Shown here piece by piece: positions 46,938 through 55,382 of a stretch of 64,000 nucleotides of DNA (within the stretch, counting starts at the first letter, position 1; every line of letters begins with the position of its first letter). The DNA is taken from the NCBI RefSeq assembly GCF_016881405.1, contig NZ_WOFE01000001.1:62001-126000 (forward strand), read 5' to 3'. A model generated the notes under the pieces. That model did not search any database. It was not told the origin of the DNA and saw nothing but the letters and a program-made list of their open reading frames with translations. Both the position numbers and the translations under genes were made by a program. Source of the DNA: Deefgea chitinilytica. GTDB taxonomy: Bacteria; Pseudomonadota; Gammaproteobacteria; Burkholderiales; Chitinibacteraceae.

Positions 46938-47300
46938 ATGATGCAGCCCGGTGATTATCTAATGTTGTTTTGTTGCATTGCGCTGTGGTTGGTCATTACG
47001 CCCTCGTGTTGGTCGCAGGGCAGCGCTACGCGCGTCAAAGTATTTCAAGATGGTCAATTGTTTGCCGAGCTTGATTTGGCTGCGGCTCGGACTTTGGCGA
47101 TTGCTGGGCCGCTTGGCGATACCGTTGTTGAAGTCGCAGCGGGTCGCGTTCGGATTGTTAGCGATCCTAGTCCGCGTCAGTATTGCGTGCGCGCCGGTTG
47201 GCTTACCCAAGCAGGGCAAAGTGCCATTTGCCTACCCAATCGCACCAGTATTCAACTCATTGGCAATCAGCCTCTCGCGTATGACAGTCTCACCTATTAA
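46938..47300 (+). CDS. NusG domain II-like protein with N-terminal membrane helix
   Basis: A short protein of about 120 residues from the ATG at 46938 (MMQPGDYLMLFCCIALWLV). A GTG at 46905 overlapping rapZ is an alternative start. One N-terminal helix is followed by a small beta domain: RVKVFQDGQLFAELDLAA, AGRVRIVSDPSPRQYCVRAGWL and AICLPNRTSIQL match the NusG-II (DUF) group usually encoded just before the Gx transporter. Function unknown; the family is often tied to redox/flavin or prenyl gene neighbourhoods. Overlaps the next gene by 20 bases. Confidence 0.75.
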   Translation: MMQPGDYLMLFCCIALWLVITPSCWSQGSATRVKVFQDGQLFAELDLAAARTLAIAGPLGDTVVEVAAGRVRIVSDPSPRQYCVRAGWLTQAGQSAICLPNRTSIQLIGNQPLAYDSLTY

Positions 47301-47829
47301 GCGCACCTTTAAAGTCACTGCTGAGGATGAATGGATTGCACGCTTGGCTGCTTGTGCCATCGCTTTGGCGGTGGTTGAGGCCGCCATTCCTTCGCCAATT
47401 CCTGGCTTTAAACCCGGTTTGGCGAATATTGTCACCTTAATCGCATTGCAACGTATGGGTTGGAATGCGGCAGTTTGGGTTTCTTTGCTGCGGATACTGG
47501 GGGCTGGGCTGGTTTTGGGGGGATTTTTCTCGCCCGGATTTGTAATGAGTTTGGGTGGCGGCATTGTGAGTTTGCTGGTGCTGGGCTTGGCGCAATATTT
47601 GCCGCGCCGCTGGTTTGGCTTAGTGTCACTGTCGATGCTCTCTGCGCTCGGGCATTTGGGCGGACAACTCATCATTGCACGCTTATGGCTGATTCCGCAT
47701 AACGGTATTGTTGTGTTGATTCCCGTGTTAGCGGCGATGTCGATTGTGTTTGGCTTGATCAATGGTTTGATTGCGACGCGATTATTGCGTGATGCTGAAC
47801 CGAGTGCTCCACCGGAGAGTCAGAGCTGA
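47281..47829 (+). CDS. Gx transporter-family protein (heptaprenyl diphosphate synthase component I-like)
   Basis: A 182-residue membrane protein with about five helices. IPSPIPGFKPGLANIVTLIAL is the hallmark of PF07456 proteins, often mis-annotated as heptaprenyl diphosphate synthase component I but more likely ECF-like substrate-binding membrane proteins. The ATG at 47281 lies inside the end of the NusG-II gene, with 20 bases shared. Downstream is ubiX, which uses a prenyl phosphate, a suggestive but unproven link. Confidence 0.8.
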   Translation: MTVSPIKRTFKVTAEDEWIARLAACAIALAVVEAAIPSPIPGFKPGLANIVTLIALQRMGWNAAVWVSLLRILGAGLVLGGFFSPGFVMSLGGGIVSLLVLGLAQYLPRRWFGLVSLSMLSALGHLGGQLIIARLWLIPHNGIVVLIPVLAAMSIVFGLINGLIATRLLRDAEPSAPPESQS

Positions 47830-47868
47830 GTATTCGTTCAATTATCGCGGTTTCTTGAGGATTTAATA

Positions 47869-48471
47869 ATGAAAACCATTACTCTGGCTTTTACTGGCGC
47901 TTCTGGCTTGCCGTATGGTTTGCGTACTTTGGAATGCTTGCTCGCGGCGGGTTGCAAGGTGCGTTTGGTGTATACGCAAGTGGCGCAAATTGTGGCCAAG
48001 CAAGAGCTGGATTTAACATGGCCGAGTCGTGCGGCAGATTTGGCGGAATTGCTGCGCGCGCAATATGGTGTGAGTGACGCTGAGCAATTGCAGGTGTATG
48101 GACAAAGTGAATGGTTCGCGCCGATGGCGTCAGGCTCAAATCCGGGGGATGGCATGATCGTCGTACCGTGCACGATGGGCGCGCTGTCGGCGATTGCTAA
48201 TGGTGCATCGGATAATTTGCTCGAACGCGCTGCTGATGTGATGATCAAAGAGCGTAAAACGCTGATTTTAGTGCCGCGTGAAACGCCGTTTTCGGCGATT
48301 CATTTAGAGCATATGCTGAAACTCTCGCGCCTCGGCGTTGTCATTTTGCCGCCGAACCCCGGCTTTTATCACCACCCCAAAACGATTGAAGACTTGGTTG
48401 ATTTCGTCGTGGCGCGGATTTTAGATCAAGTGAATGTGCCGCATCAGTTGATGCAACGCTGGGGTGAGTAG
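47869..48471 (+). CDS. ubiX: Flavin prenyltransferase UbiX
   Basis: Makes the prenylated FMN cofactor used by UbiD in ubiquinone synthesis. The 200-residue protein has the FMN-binding ITLAFTGASGLPYGLRTLE, VPCTMGALSAIANGASDNLLERAADV, and the catalytic PRETPFSAIHLEHMLKLS, with NPGFYHHP near residue 163. Full length, 39 bases after the Gx-transporter gene. Confidence 0.95.
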   Translation: MKTITLAFTGASGLPYGLRTLECLLAAGCKVRLVYTQVAQIVAKQELDLTWPSRAADLAELLRAQYGVSDAEQLQVYGQSEWFAPMASGSNPGDGMIVVPCTMGALSAIANGASDNLLERAADVMIKERKTLILVPRETPFSAIHLEHMLKLSRLGVVILPPNPGFYHHPKTIEDLVDFVVARILDQVNVPHQLMQRWGE

Positions 48472-48504
48472 GGGTATGATTATCTAGCCATTCATAATCA
48501 AAAG

Positions 48505-49863
48505 CTAGTTGGATATACCCTGAGTTAGTGCTCGTTTGCTGATGCGCTGGAAAAAGACGTACAGCGCAATTGCCGCGAAGGTCAGTGCAATCACTAACGC
48601 TAGCCAATAGCCAGCCGGACCTTGTGCGCTAAATGGTCCAACGCCAAAAGTCAGTGCATAGCCCAGTGGAATCCCAATCACCCAAAACGCAGTCAGATGA
48701 ATCGCCAGCGGCATGCGCGTTGATTTATAGCCGCGCAATACGCCCGCCACGACAATCTGCGTGGCATCCGAAAATTGAAAAATTCCCGCCAACAATAAGA
48801 GCTGCGCCGAAAGCAATATCACCGCAGGATCGGCTGTGTACCATGTCGCAATCGTGTTGCGGAACAAAATAATCATACTTCCCGAAACGACAGCAAGGAT
48901 AAAACCGAGGTAAATCCCAGTTTGACCGATAAAGCGTGCCAGAGTGTAGTCACCCGCGCCAATCGCTTGGCCAACACGAACGGTGAGGGCGGTACTGATG
49001 GCGAGTGGAATCATAAAGGTTAATGAGGCAAAATTAAGTGCGATTTGGTGCGAGGCGACGGTGGTGGTGCCGAGTTTGGCGATAATCAGCGCAATCAAGC
49101 TAAATGCGCTGGCTTCGACAAAAAACATGATCCCAATAGGTATTGCCAGCTTAGCCAATTGTTTTTGAGTTTGTAGCTGAATACCCTGCAATTTTCTGAA
49201 TGGATGAGTTTCACGATAAATCGGCGATACCCAAATCCAGATGATCCATAGCAGCGCACTAAACCACATACACAAGGCCGTCGCCCATGCGCAACCGACT
49301 GCGCCCAGCGCTGGAAATCCCCAAACGCCATAAATTAGTACATAGTTGGCTGGAATATTCAGCAGTAGCGCCAAGATCGAAATCATCATCATAGGCTTGG
49401 TTTGATTCAAGCTTGAGCTATAGCCATATAGCACGCGGGCAATCGCGACGGCCGGAAAGCCCCAAGAAATGACTGCTAAAAAGTCACTTGCCTTGGCCGC
49501 GACATCGGAGGTGAGGCCGATATGAGCAAATATCGGCAGCAAGCTATGGGCAATTAGCATCATCACCGCGGCGACCAGCACGCTTTGGTACAAGGCTTGC
49601 TGCGTGAGTGCAGGGATTTCATGAAACGCTTTGGCACCGACTTTTTGCGATGCCATTGGGCTAATCGCAATTAGTAGGCCAAACATCGTTACAATCATCA
49701 CGCTCCAGATCGATGTACCGACTGAAACAGCCGCCAAATCACCCGCGGACAAATGCCCCGCCATCACGGCATCGACAAAGCCAGTTCCCGTTTGCGCGAG
49801 CTGACCGACCATAATCGGCCAAGCTAAAATCCATGTTGCTTTGGCGTCTTGTAAACGAGGCAT
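48505..49863 (-). CDS. MATE-family multidrug/Na+ efflux pump
   Basis: A 452-residue inner-membrane exporter from the ATG 49863 (MPRLQDAKATWILAWPIMVGQLAQ). Twelve predicted helices in two pseudo-symmetric halves, with GTGFVDAVMAGHLSAGDLAAVSVG in the first half, characteristic of NorM-type MATE proteins. Substrate unpredictable. It begins 1 base after the small gene upstream stops, so the two form an operon. Confidence 0.9.
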   Translation of the reverse strand: MPRLQDAKATWILAWPIMVGQLAQTGTGFVDAVMAGHLSAGDLAAVSVGTSIWSVMIVTMFGLLIAISPMASQKVGAKAFHEIPALTQQALYQSVLVAAVMMLIAHSLLPIFAHIGLTSDVAAKASDFLAVISWGFPAVAIARVLYGYSSSLNQTKPMMMISILALLLNIPANYVLIYGVWGFPALGAVGCAWATALCMWFSALLWIIWIWVSPIYRETHPFRKLQGIQLQTQKQLAKLAIPIGIMFFVEASAFSLIALIIAKLGTTTVASHQIALNFASLTFMIPLAISTALTVRVGQAIGAGDYTLARFIGQTGIYLGFILAVVSGSMIILFRNTIATWYTADPAVILLSAQLLLLAGIFQFSDATQIVVAGVLRGYKSTRMPLAIHLTAFWVIGIPLGYALTFGVGPFSAQGPAGYWLALVIALTFAAIALYVFFQRISKRALTQGISN

Positions 49864-49864
49864 T

Positions 49865-50188
49865 TTATCCTTTGGGTATCGGGCGCGCTGGCTCGAAAGT
49901 TGCAAGTAATTCCGGGAATCGGCGTTGAAATAGCAGGGCTTCATCGCAACTCAGTCCGAGGATTAATAAACTGCCATCGGGTAAATTGTGGGTTGCCAAG
50001 CTCAGGCTGTGTGCCGCAGCAAAGGCACGCAATAAAGACTGCGGGCCGGTATAGGGCGCTGCGCGAAGCTGTAAAGCATTATGCTCGCGATACGTATCAA
50101 AATTAAGTCGTTTGTTTTTAATCACGGCGGGTGATTTGCGGGTTGATTTTTGGTTTTGTTGTAGGTCGAGTTCTAAACAGTCGTACAT
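49865..50188 (-). CDS. Small protein of unknown function, cotranscribed with MATE pump
   Basis: A 107-residue protein. CAGGAG lies 6 bases before the ATG at 50188, which I prefer to an upstream in-frame start at 50233. Soluble, with SLLRAFAAAHSLSL, LPDGSLLILGLSCDEALLFQRRFPELLATFEP. No family recognised. It overlaps functionally with nothing seen, but the one-base spacing to the MATE gene suggests a shared transcript. Confidence 0.65.
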   Translation of the reverse strand: MYDCLELDLQQNQKSTRKSPAVIKNKRLNFDTYREHNALQLRAAPYTGPQSLLRAFAAAHSLSLATHNLPDGSLLILGLSCDEALLFQRRFPELLATFEPARPIPKG

Positions 50189-50403
50189 GGCAAGCTCCTG
50201 AGAAACTCGCCGGTGATTGATTTTTTGTTCCAATCACCGACGCTTTAGCGGAATTTCGATTGCGCCCCGCAAGTTGTCGATTAATTGGCGCAGTATTGAA
50301 TAAGTCGAAAATTCCCACGTATCGTTGCCGTGCTTTGCCGTACTACTGGTGCTGGCGTTGCGTGTGGCTTGCGTGAAAACTTTCGCATCAAAACTTAGAA
50401 AAA

Positions 50404-50426
50404 CAAAAAACCCACGTGCAGTGGGT
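50404..50426 (-). terminator. Minus-strand terminator downstream of dtd
   Basis: Stem AACCCAC (50408-50414), loop GTGCA, GTGGGTT (50420-50426). Read on the minus strand, the second arm runs into TTTTTTGTTTTT. Confidence 0.7.
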
Positions 50427-50537
50427 TCGCACGCTTTAGCAACATTTATAAAGCGCCCTGCAAGCTGGGTTTCAAATCGGCGCTGAAATCATTGTGCGCT
50501 GGGCACGACTAGCTCGTCAAGTACGGGTTTATCCTAG

Positions 50538-50572
50538 GTCTGTTGAGATTCGCAAACCGAATCTCAACAGAC
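50538..50572. repeat. 15-base-pair perfect hairpin at the dtd 3' end
   Basis: GTCTGTTGAGATTCG (50538-50552), loop CAAAC, and its exact complement (50558-50572), ending one base from the dtd stop codon. No T-run follows, so it is not a simple rho-independent terminator. Confidence 0.75.
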
Positions 50573-50573
50573 T

Positions 50574-51020
50574 CTAGTCTTTACTATCAATGAACACCGT
50601 GACTGGCCCATCGTTGGTGAGCGAGACTTGCATATCAGCGCCAAATTGCCCTGTTGGTACGGGTTTGTTCAGCTTGAAGCTTAGTTGCCGCACAAATTCA
50701 TCAAACAGAGGCTGGCTGATTGGGCCCGGCGCCGCATCGCCCCAGCTTGGGCGATTGCCCTTTTTGACTTGGGCAAACAGCGTAAATTGGCTGACCGCTA
50801 AGGCTTCACCACCAACATCGAGTAGTGAGCAATTCATCACGCCTTTTTCATCAGAAAATAGCCGTAGATTGCAAATCTTATTCACCAGCCATGTGATATC
50901 AGCCTCGTTGTCGTCATGGCCTACACCGACCAATAATAATAAACCAGAGTTAATTTCCCCGACTGTCTGTGCCGCGACCGTCACTTTGGCTTGGCTCACT
51001 CTTTGAATTAATACCCGCAC
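50574..51020 (-). CDS. dtd: D-aminoacyl-tRNA deacylase
   Basis: Proofreads D-aminoacyl-tRNAs. The 148-residue protein has [27 protein letters not shown], the conserved [11 protein letters not shown], and the cross-subunit GxPxP-type NDGPVTV ending. Full length. It follows the small gene upstream by 37 bases. Confidence 0.96.
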   Translation of the reverse strand: MRVLIQRVSQAKVTVAAQTVGEINSGLLLLVGVGHDDNEADITWLVNKICNLRLFSDEKGVMNCSLLDVGGEALAVSQFTLFAQVKKGNRPSWGDAAPGPISQPLFDEFVRQLSFKLNKPVPTGQFGADMQVSLTNDGPVTVFIDSKD

Positions 51021-51057
51021 AACTGGTTTCCTTGCTGCTCAATATCAGATGTCGCGA

Positions 51058-51474
51058 TTATTCAACTGCAATGGTTTCGTTGTAAAGGCTGTCATGTGAT
51101 TTGGCTTTTTGCGCCAAGCTGGCAAATTGATTGCTCGCCGCAGGGGTGACTGGCGCGTTGACTTGGCTGAGCATGTAGCGAAATTTGAGTTCTTCTTCGG
51201 GGGCAAATTCTCGCAAGCGATTGAGGTCACGAATGATGGAGCGCATTAAGGGGGGAATAGGCGCTAAATCATTGCTGCGATATTCAAAAGCATGCGCTTG
51301 TTCGCTTGCAACACACATTTGAATGCGAAAGCTGAGTTCCGCATGACTACGCGCGCTTAACTTTTTAGTTGTTTTATGTTGCTGCTTGGGCGCTTGTATC
51401 GTGGTAATCAGTTCGGGGTGGCGTGCTTTTCGATAAATAACATTTTGGGCAATGTTGAGAAATTTTCCTAGCAT
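51058..51474 (-). CDS. Hypothetical protein, 138 residues
   Basis: Unrecognised. A soluble protein beginning MLGKFLNIAQNVIYRKARHP, with a Lys/Gln-rich stretch (28-40), SFRIQMCVASEQAHAFEYRSNDLAPIP-type region and an FAPEEELKFRYMLSQ helix. AAAGG lies 9 bases before the ATG. It probably shares a transcript with dtd downstream. An AT-rich segment upstream (51480-51560) may hold the promoter; it includes the inverted pair AATATTAC (51479) and GTAATATT (51514). Confidence 0.6.
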   Translation of the reverse strand: MLGKFLNIAQNVIYRKARHPELITTIQAPKQQHKTTKKLSARSHAELSFRIQMCVASEQAHAFEYRSNDLAPIPPLMRSIIRDLNRLREFAPEEELKFRYMLSQVNAPVTPAASNQFASLAQKAKSHDSLYNETIAVE

Positions 51475-51713
51475 GCAATATTACCTTTTGCTGATATGTA
51501 ACTTTTTTCATTGTAATATTATGTAAATAGTAAGTGCAAGAAAACTTTCCATTTTCTTTCTGCTTTTGTTTGTTTTTTGTGCGTAGGAAAAGGCATTCAT
51601 GGCTGTGACTGGTTTGCAGCAATCGATACGCTCTGTGGACTAGTCAGGCATACGGAATTTCACTAATATCTATGTTCTGAATTTAATTTGAGTTGTCGCT
51701 AAAGGAAGTAATC

Positions 51714-52820
51714 ATGAAACGGGTTGGTTTAGTCGGTTGGCGCGGTATGGTGGGTTCGGTTCTGATGCAACGTATGCAAGAAGAAAAGGATTTCGATGTG
51801 ATCGATCCTGTATTCTTCACCACGTCGCAAGCGGGTCAAGCTGCACCGAATTTCGGTAAAGATGCGGGCACCTTGCAAGACGCCAACGACATCACCCAAT
51901 TGGCGGCTATGGACGTGATTATTTCTTGCCAAGGTGGCGATTATACGACTGAGGTATTCCCAAAACTGCGCGCAGCAGGTTGGGAAGGCTACTGGATCGA
52001 TGCGGCATCTACATTGCGTATGGAAGACAACGCGGTGATCGTTTTAGATCCAGTTAATGACGACGTGATCCAAGGCGCGTTGGCCAAAGGCGTGAAAAAC
52101 TACATCGGCGGCAACTGTACCAATTCGATCATGCTGATGGGTATGGGCGGTTTGTTTAAAGCAGGTTTGGTCGATTGGGTTTCGTCAATGACTTACCAAG
52201 CTGCTTCAGGCGGCGGCGCAAACCATATGCGCGAATTGTTGAAGGGCATGGGCGTAGTGTATGGCGCGGTAGCTGATGAATTGGCAACGCCTGCATCTGC
52301 AATTTTAGAAATCGATAAAAAAGTGGCACACACGATTTCTAATGACGTGCCAACTGATTACTTTGGCGCGCCATTGGCGGGCGGCTTGATCCCATGGATC
52401 GACAAACAACTTGATAACGGCCAATCGAAAGAAGAATGGAAAGGCCAAGCCGAAGTAAACAAAATCCTCGGTACTGATGCGACGATTCCAGTCGATGGTT
52501 TATGCGTACGTATCGGTGCAATGCGTTGCCACAGCTTGGCGTTGACGATCAAACTCAAAAAAGACCTGCCATTGGCTGAGATCGAATCAATCATCAAATC
52601 GGGCAACGATTGGGTGAAATGGGTGCCTAACGACCGTGAAATCACGGTCAAAGAGCTGATCCCAGCGCAAATCACTGGCAAGCTCGATATCGGTGTAGGC
52701 CGCGTACGTAAACTCAATATGGGCCCGGAATACATCAGCGCGTTTGTTATTGGCGACCAATTGCTGTGGGGCGCTGCTGAGCCGCTGCGCCGCATGTTGC
52801 GGATTTTGTTGGCGAAGTAA
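51714..52820 (+). CDS. asd: Aspartate-semialdehyde dehydrogenase
   Basis: Makes aspartate semialdehyde for Lys, Met, Thr and diaminopimelate. The ATG 51714, preceded by AAAGGAAG, gives 368 residues; an upstream in-frame start at 51693 is less likely. NADP-binding [14 protein letters not shown], the catalytic Cys135 in GGNCTNS, and the [13 protein letters not shown] active-site region. It is the longer proteobacterial (gram-negative) Asd type. Monocistronic. Confidence 0.97.
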   Translation: MKRVGLVGWRGMVGSVLMQRMQEEKDFDVIDPVFFTTSQAGQAAPNFGKDAGTLQDANDITQLAAMDVIISCQGGDYTTEVFPKLRAAGWEGYWIDAASTLRMEDNAVIVLDPVNDDVIQGALAKGVKNYIGGNCTNSIMLMGMGGLFKAGLVDWVSSMTYQAASGGGANHMRELLKGMGVVYGAVADELATPASAILEIDKKVAHTISNDVPTDYFGAPLAGGLIPWIDKQLDNGQSKEEWKGQAEVNKILGTDATIPVDGLCVRIGAMRCHSLALTIKLKKDLPLAEIESIIKSGNDWVKWVPNDREITVKELIPAQITGKLDIGVGRVRKLNMGPEYISAFVIGDQLLWGAAEPLRRMLRILLAK

Positions 52821-52833
52821 TTCGTATTGATTT

Positions 52834-52865
52834 AAAAAACGGGGTGATTTCACCCCGTTTTTTTT
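52834..52865 (+). terminator. Terminator after asd
   Basis: Stem AAAAAACGGGGTG (52834-52846), loop ATTT, CACCCCGTTTTTT (52851-52863), then more T. Confidence 0.9.
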
Positions 52866-52908
52866 CGTCTATTGATCTGTGTTGGCAAAATAGCCTGCGC
52901 TGCATCAA

Positions 52909-53457
52909 TCAGCGGCGCTGTGTCGCTAATTCTGCCAGCTGCTCAGCAAAAGATTGAACTGCATGCCAGTCAGTAAACTCAGTGCTAACACTGGGATTAG
53001 TTGGCCCGCCAGTTAGCAGCATAATCAGCCGGATCATTTGCCGATCTATCCAGCGATACCTTGGATAATCAAGCTTGCCAGCGATCGCACAGGCGGCGAT
53101 TGGCTTAATTGCATATTGATTCAGCAATTTTTTGAGGTAGGTATTGCGATTGAGATCGCACTTTTCCCTGTTGCGCGCGGTCAAGTTGACCGAGATTACC
53201 GCCAAAGCGAGCGTATTGAGTATCGAGCGATGACGCTGTAGCCACCGAGTCGCGGCGGGCAAGTGTTTGCCATAACGCACTGCCGCCACGAGCACGATTA
53301 AACTCGCTTGCTGGAGCGCGTTTTGCTCTGGGGCTGCTTGATGCAGATCGAGTAGCACGCAGTGCAAATCAGCGTTTGATAAATGCTCGGCAAGCAGGGT
53401 TGCAATTCGTTGCGCCTGCCCATCATGGCTGGCATAGGGAATCAGAATAGTCGGCAT
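52909..53457 (-). CDS. hemG: Menaquinone/ubiquinone-dependent protoporphyrinogen IX dehydrogenase HemG
   Basis: Flavodoxin-fold enzyme that oxidises protoporphyrinogen in haem synthesis. The 182-residue protein has the FMN phosphate loop YASHDGQAQRIA, VLVAAVRYGKHLPAATRWL and VNLTARNREKCDLNRNTYLKKLL, a loop typical of HemG and not of simple flavodoxins, with YRWIDRQMIRLIMLLTGGPT near the end. Convergent with asd. Confidence 0.88.
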   Translation of the reverse strand: MPTILIPYASHDGQAQRIATLLAEHLSNADLHCVLLDLHQAAPEQNALQQASLIVLVAAVRYGKHLPAATRWLQRHRSILNTLALAVISVNLTARNREKCDLNRNTYLKKLLNQYAIKPIAACAIAGKLDYPRYRWIDRQMIRLIMLLTGGPTNPSVSTEFTDWHAVQSFAEQLAELATQRR

Positions 53458-54107
53458 AGATTGTTTTGATGGCTCATCTTCTGGTGCATTTGCAGTTAGA
53501 GTGCCTGCGCGATCACGACTTTGCTTGGCGTGGTTTGAGCGAATAGAGGCGTTTGCCTCTGTCTATTTATGCAACGTCAGCGTTGAGATGTTCAAGCCAT
53601 AGCTGAATCCAGATGGGTTGCTCCGGAATGAAATGTTGGGTTAGGGCTAAATTGTCTGTTTCATGTAAGTTCATGATGATTCCAAAAGTGAGGTTGAACG
53701 ATGTCAACATCCTCTTTTTGTTGCGATGCAGCATTGATCAGCATCAAGCGAAGGGTGACTTCTTTCGATTGAATCGATGAAGTGCGCATACTTATCGGAT
53801 CGCCATGGGCACGGTCAACATCATGTCAATCAATGGCATTGATTGTTCAAAATCATGTAATTTTATTACTTTTTCCTCGGGCGGCGACCGTGCATGAAAT
53901 GCGGACGTCTTGCTTTCCTGTCAGCGTTTGTCTGCGTAGTACGATGAGCTGTTGCTGCTGTTAGTCACAGTTTTCTTGTCTATCCTGTGAATGTTTTCGT
54001 CTTTAATTTGGGATTGGCCGTCTTCATTGAAGGATTTTTTAGTATTAGGTGTAAGCCGTTGGCTGCTCACCCGACTAAAGCAGCAAATATTCCTCAAGGA
54101 AATGATG
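53458..54107. other. 650-base gap between hemG and the DoxX gene
   Basis: No confident gene. On the minus strand two short overlapping frames are visible: 53661-53789 (42 residues) and 53567-53674 (35 residues, MNLHETDNLALTQHF start), with an AGAGGC/GCCTCT hairpin at 53544-53559 beyond them. On the plus strand, a frame from 53991 reads into DoxX, but the ribosome-binding site favours the later start. The promoter of the DoxX operon must lie within this gap. Confidence 0.4.
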
Positions 54108-54578
54108 ATGTCTCGATGTTCTTGGTTTCAGCGCCTTGCGAAGGCACAATCACTCGATTTACTTGCCCCACTGGCCGATTTGCTGCTGCGCTTGTATCTC
54201 GCCAAAGCTTTCTTTCTCTCGGGGCTGACTAAAATCGCTGATTGGGAAACGACCCTTGCGCTGTTTAGCGACGAATATCATGTGCCGTTGTTGTCGCCAT
54301 ACTGGGCAGCAATAGGTGGCACAGTGGGCGAGCTGGTGCTGCCCGTGTTGCTGGTGTTTGGCCTGTTTACGCGCCTGTCGGCGGTAGGGCTGTTTGCGCT
54401 TAATCTGGTGGCCGTACTCTCGTACTATCATGTGCTCAAAGATATCCCCGCGGCGCTGCAAGACCATCAGGAATGGGCTTTGATGCTACTGGTGTTAGCT
54501 GCTAGGCCACTGTCGCGCTGGAGTTTGGATGCCGTATTGTTCCGCCGTTGTGATTCGACTGAAAGGCGCAACTCATGA
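54108..54578 (+). CDS. DoxX family membrane protein
   Basis: A 156-residue protein with four hydrophobic helices. AAGGA (54096-54100) sits 7 bases before the ATG at 54108. LRLYLAKAFFLSGLTKIADWE and LPVLLVFGLFTRLSAVGLFALNLVAV are typical DoxX (PF07681) segments. DoxX proteins are often linked to redox, thiosulfate or oxidative-stress functions. The following gene overlaps by 4 bases and encodes a thioredoxin-fold protein, so the two probably act together. Function unproven. Confidence 0.85.
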   Translation: MSRCSWFQRLAKAQSLDLLAPLADLLLRLYLAKAFFLSGLTKIADWETTLALFSDEYHVPLLSPYWAAIGGTVGELVLPVLLVFGLFTRLSAVGLFALNLVAVLSYYHVLKDIPAALQDHQEWALMLLVLAARPLSRWSLDAVLFRRCDSTERRNS

Positions 54579-55060
54579 GCAAATTCTGGCTGAGTCTCGT
54601 GCTGACTTTGAGTATGGCGCAGAGTATCGCTGCGCCGTTACTGACTGGAAATGACATTGTGAGTGGCAAGCCGATTAGCCTTGCTCAGTATAAAAACCAG
54701 ACCGTGCTGTTGGTATTTTTTAGCGCCGGCTGCACCACCTGTGTGTATAACTTCAAGCTGATCCGTGAATTTTATAAAGCCAATCGAGCCAGCCATTTTG
54801 GCGTGATCGGTGTTGGCCTTGACAGTAAACCTGGGCTATTTCGCAGTTACGCCGAGCTGGTGCGCGCCACCACGCCCAAAGATGAGCAATTTCCGCTGCT
54901 ATGGCGTTTGGGGGCGACCCACCGGGATGGTTTTGGTGAGCTAAAAAATGATTCAACGGTGTTTGTGATTAGCAAAAACGGTGAGATCACGCTTAAGCGC
55001 GAAGGCGTGATCAAAGACGATGATTGGGACGAAATTTGGACGTCGCTGCAAGCGAATTAA
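54575..55060 (+). CDS. Secreted TlpA/redoxin-like thioredoxin-fold protein
   Basis: A 161-residue protein with a signal peptide (about 1-19, ending SIAAP). The redox motif CTTC occurs in FFSAGCTTCVYNFKLIREF near residue 53, with a peroxiredoxin/TlpA-like fold (FGVIGVGLDSKPG, STVFVISKNGEITLKREG). It probably acts as a periplasmic thiol oxidoreductase, perhaps in reducing or repairing envelope proteins. It overlaps the DoxX gene by 4 bases. Confidence 0.85.
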   Translation: MSKFWLSLVLTLSMAQSIAAPLLTGNDIVSGKPISLAQYKNQTVLLVFFSAGCTTCVYNFKLIREFYKANRASHFGVIGVGLDSKPGLFRSYAELVRATTPKDEQFPLLWRLGATHRDGFGELKNDSTVFVISKNGEITLKREGVIKDDDWDEIWTSLQAN

Positions 55061-55382
55061 TTACCAAAGCCGTGTATCAACTCGTTCATCTCGTGCAGGG
55101 ATTCACAATAGTTATGTAGTTTGGATAGGTATATTAATTAGTGTTATATTTTACTTTGGCTTGGTGGCTATACCTTGAAAAATTATGGTGAAGCGCTGAA
55201 AAATTGGGCTTAATTTGTTAGCGTCGCTAGCACCGAAGAGCACACTGCAACAACGGCAAGTCGCAAATAGGCAATCTGTATTTAATGGTCAGACGGTTTG
55301 CGCTTAGCTGCGGAAGTATAATCAACGGGGTCATAATCAATCGAGTCTGACCCCTTTGATTTTTAAAAATCTTAAAAGTGGC
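55061..55382. other. Gap between redoxin gene and glmS with GGGGTCA hairpin
   Basis: No gene seen. It contains GGGGTCA (55327-55333) and TGACCCC (55348-55354) around a GACTCGATTGATT-like sequence, close to a motif I associate with REP elements and REP-linked (RAYT) transposases. Otherwise AT-rich with nothing else I can name. Confidence 0.5.

Larger units (their letters stand above)
50189..50573. other. Gap with terminator and long hairpin downstream of dtd
   Basis: No gene seen. It contains a minus-strand terminator at 50404-50426 and a long perfect hairpin at 50538-50572, both listed separately. The remainder (50230-50400) shows nothing I can name. Confidence 0.6.

Noticed and set aside
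46978-47280. N-terminal extension of the Gx transporter frame
   Set aside because: The upstream part reads over the NusG-II gene in another frame; the conserved family start is near 47281.
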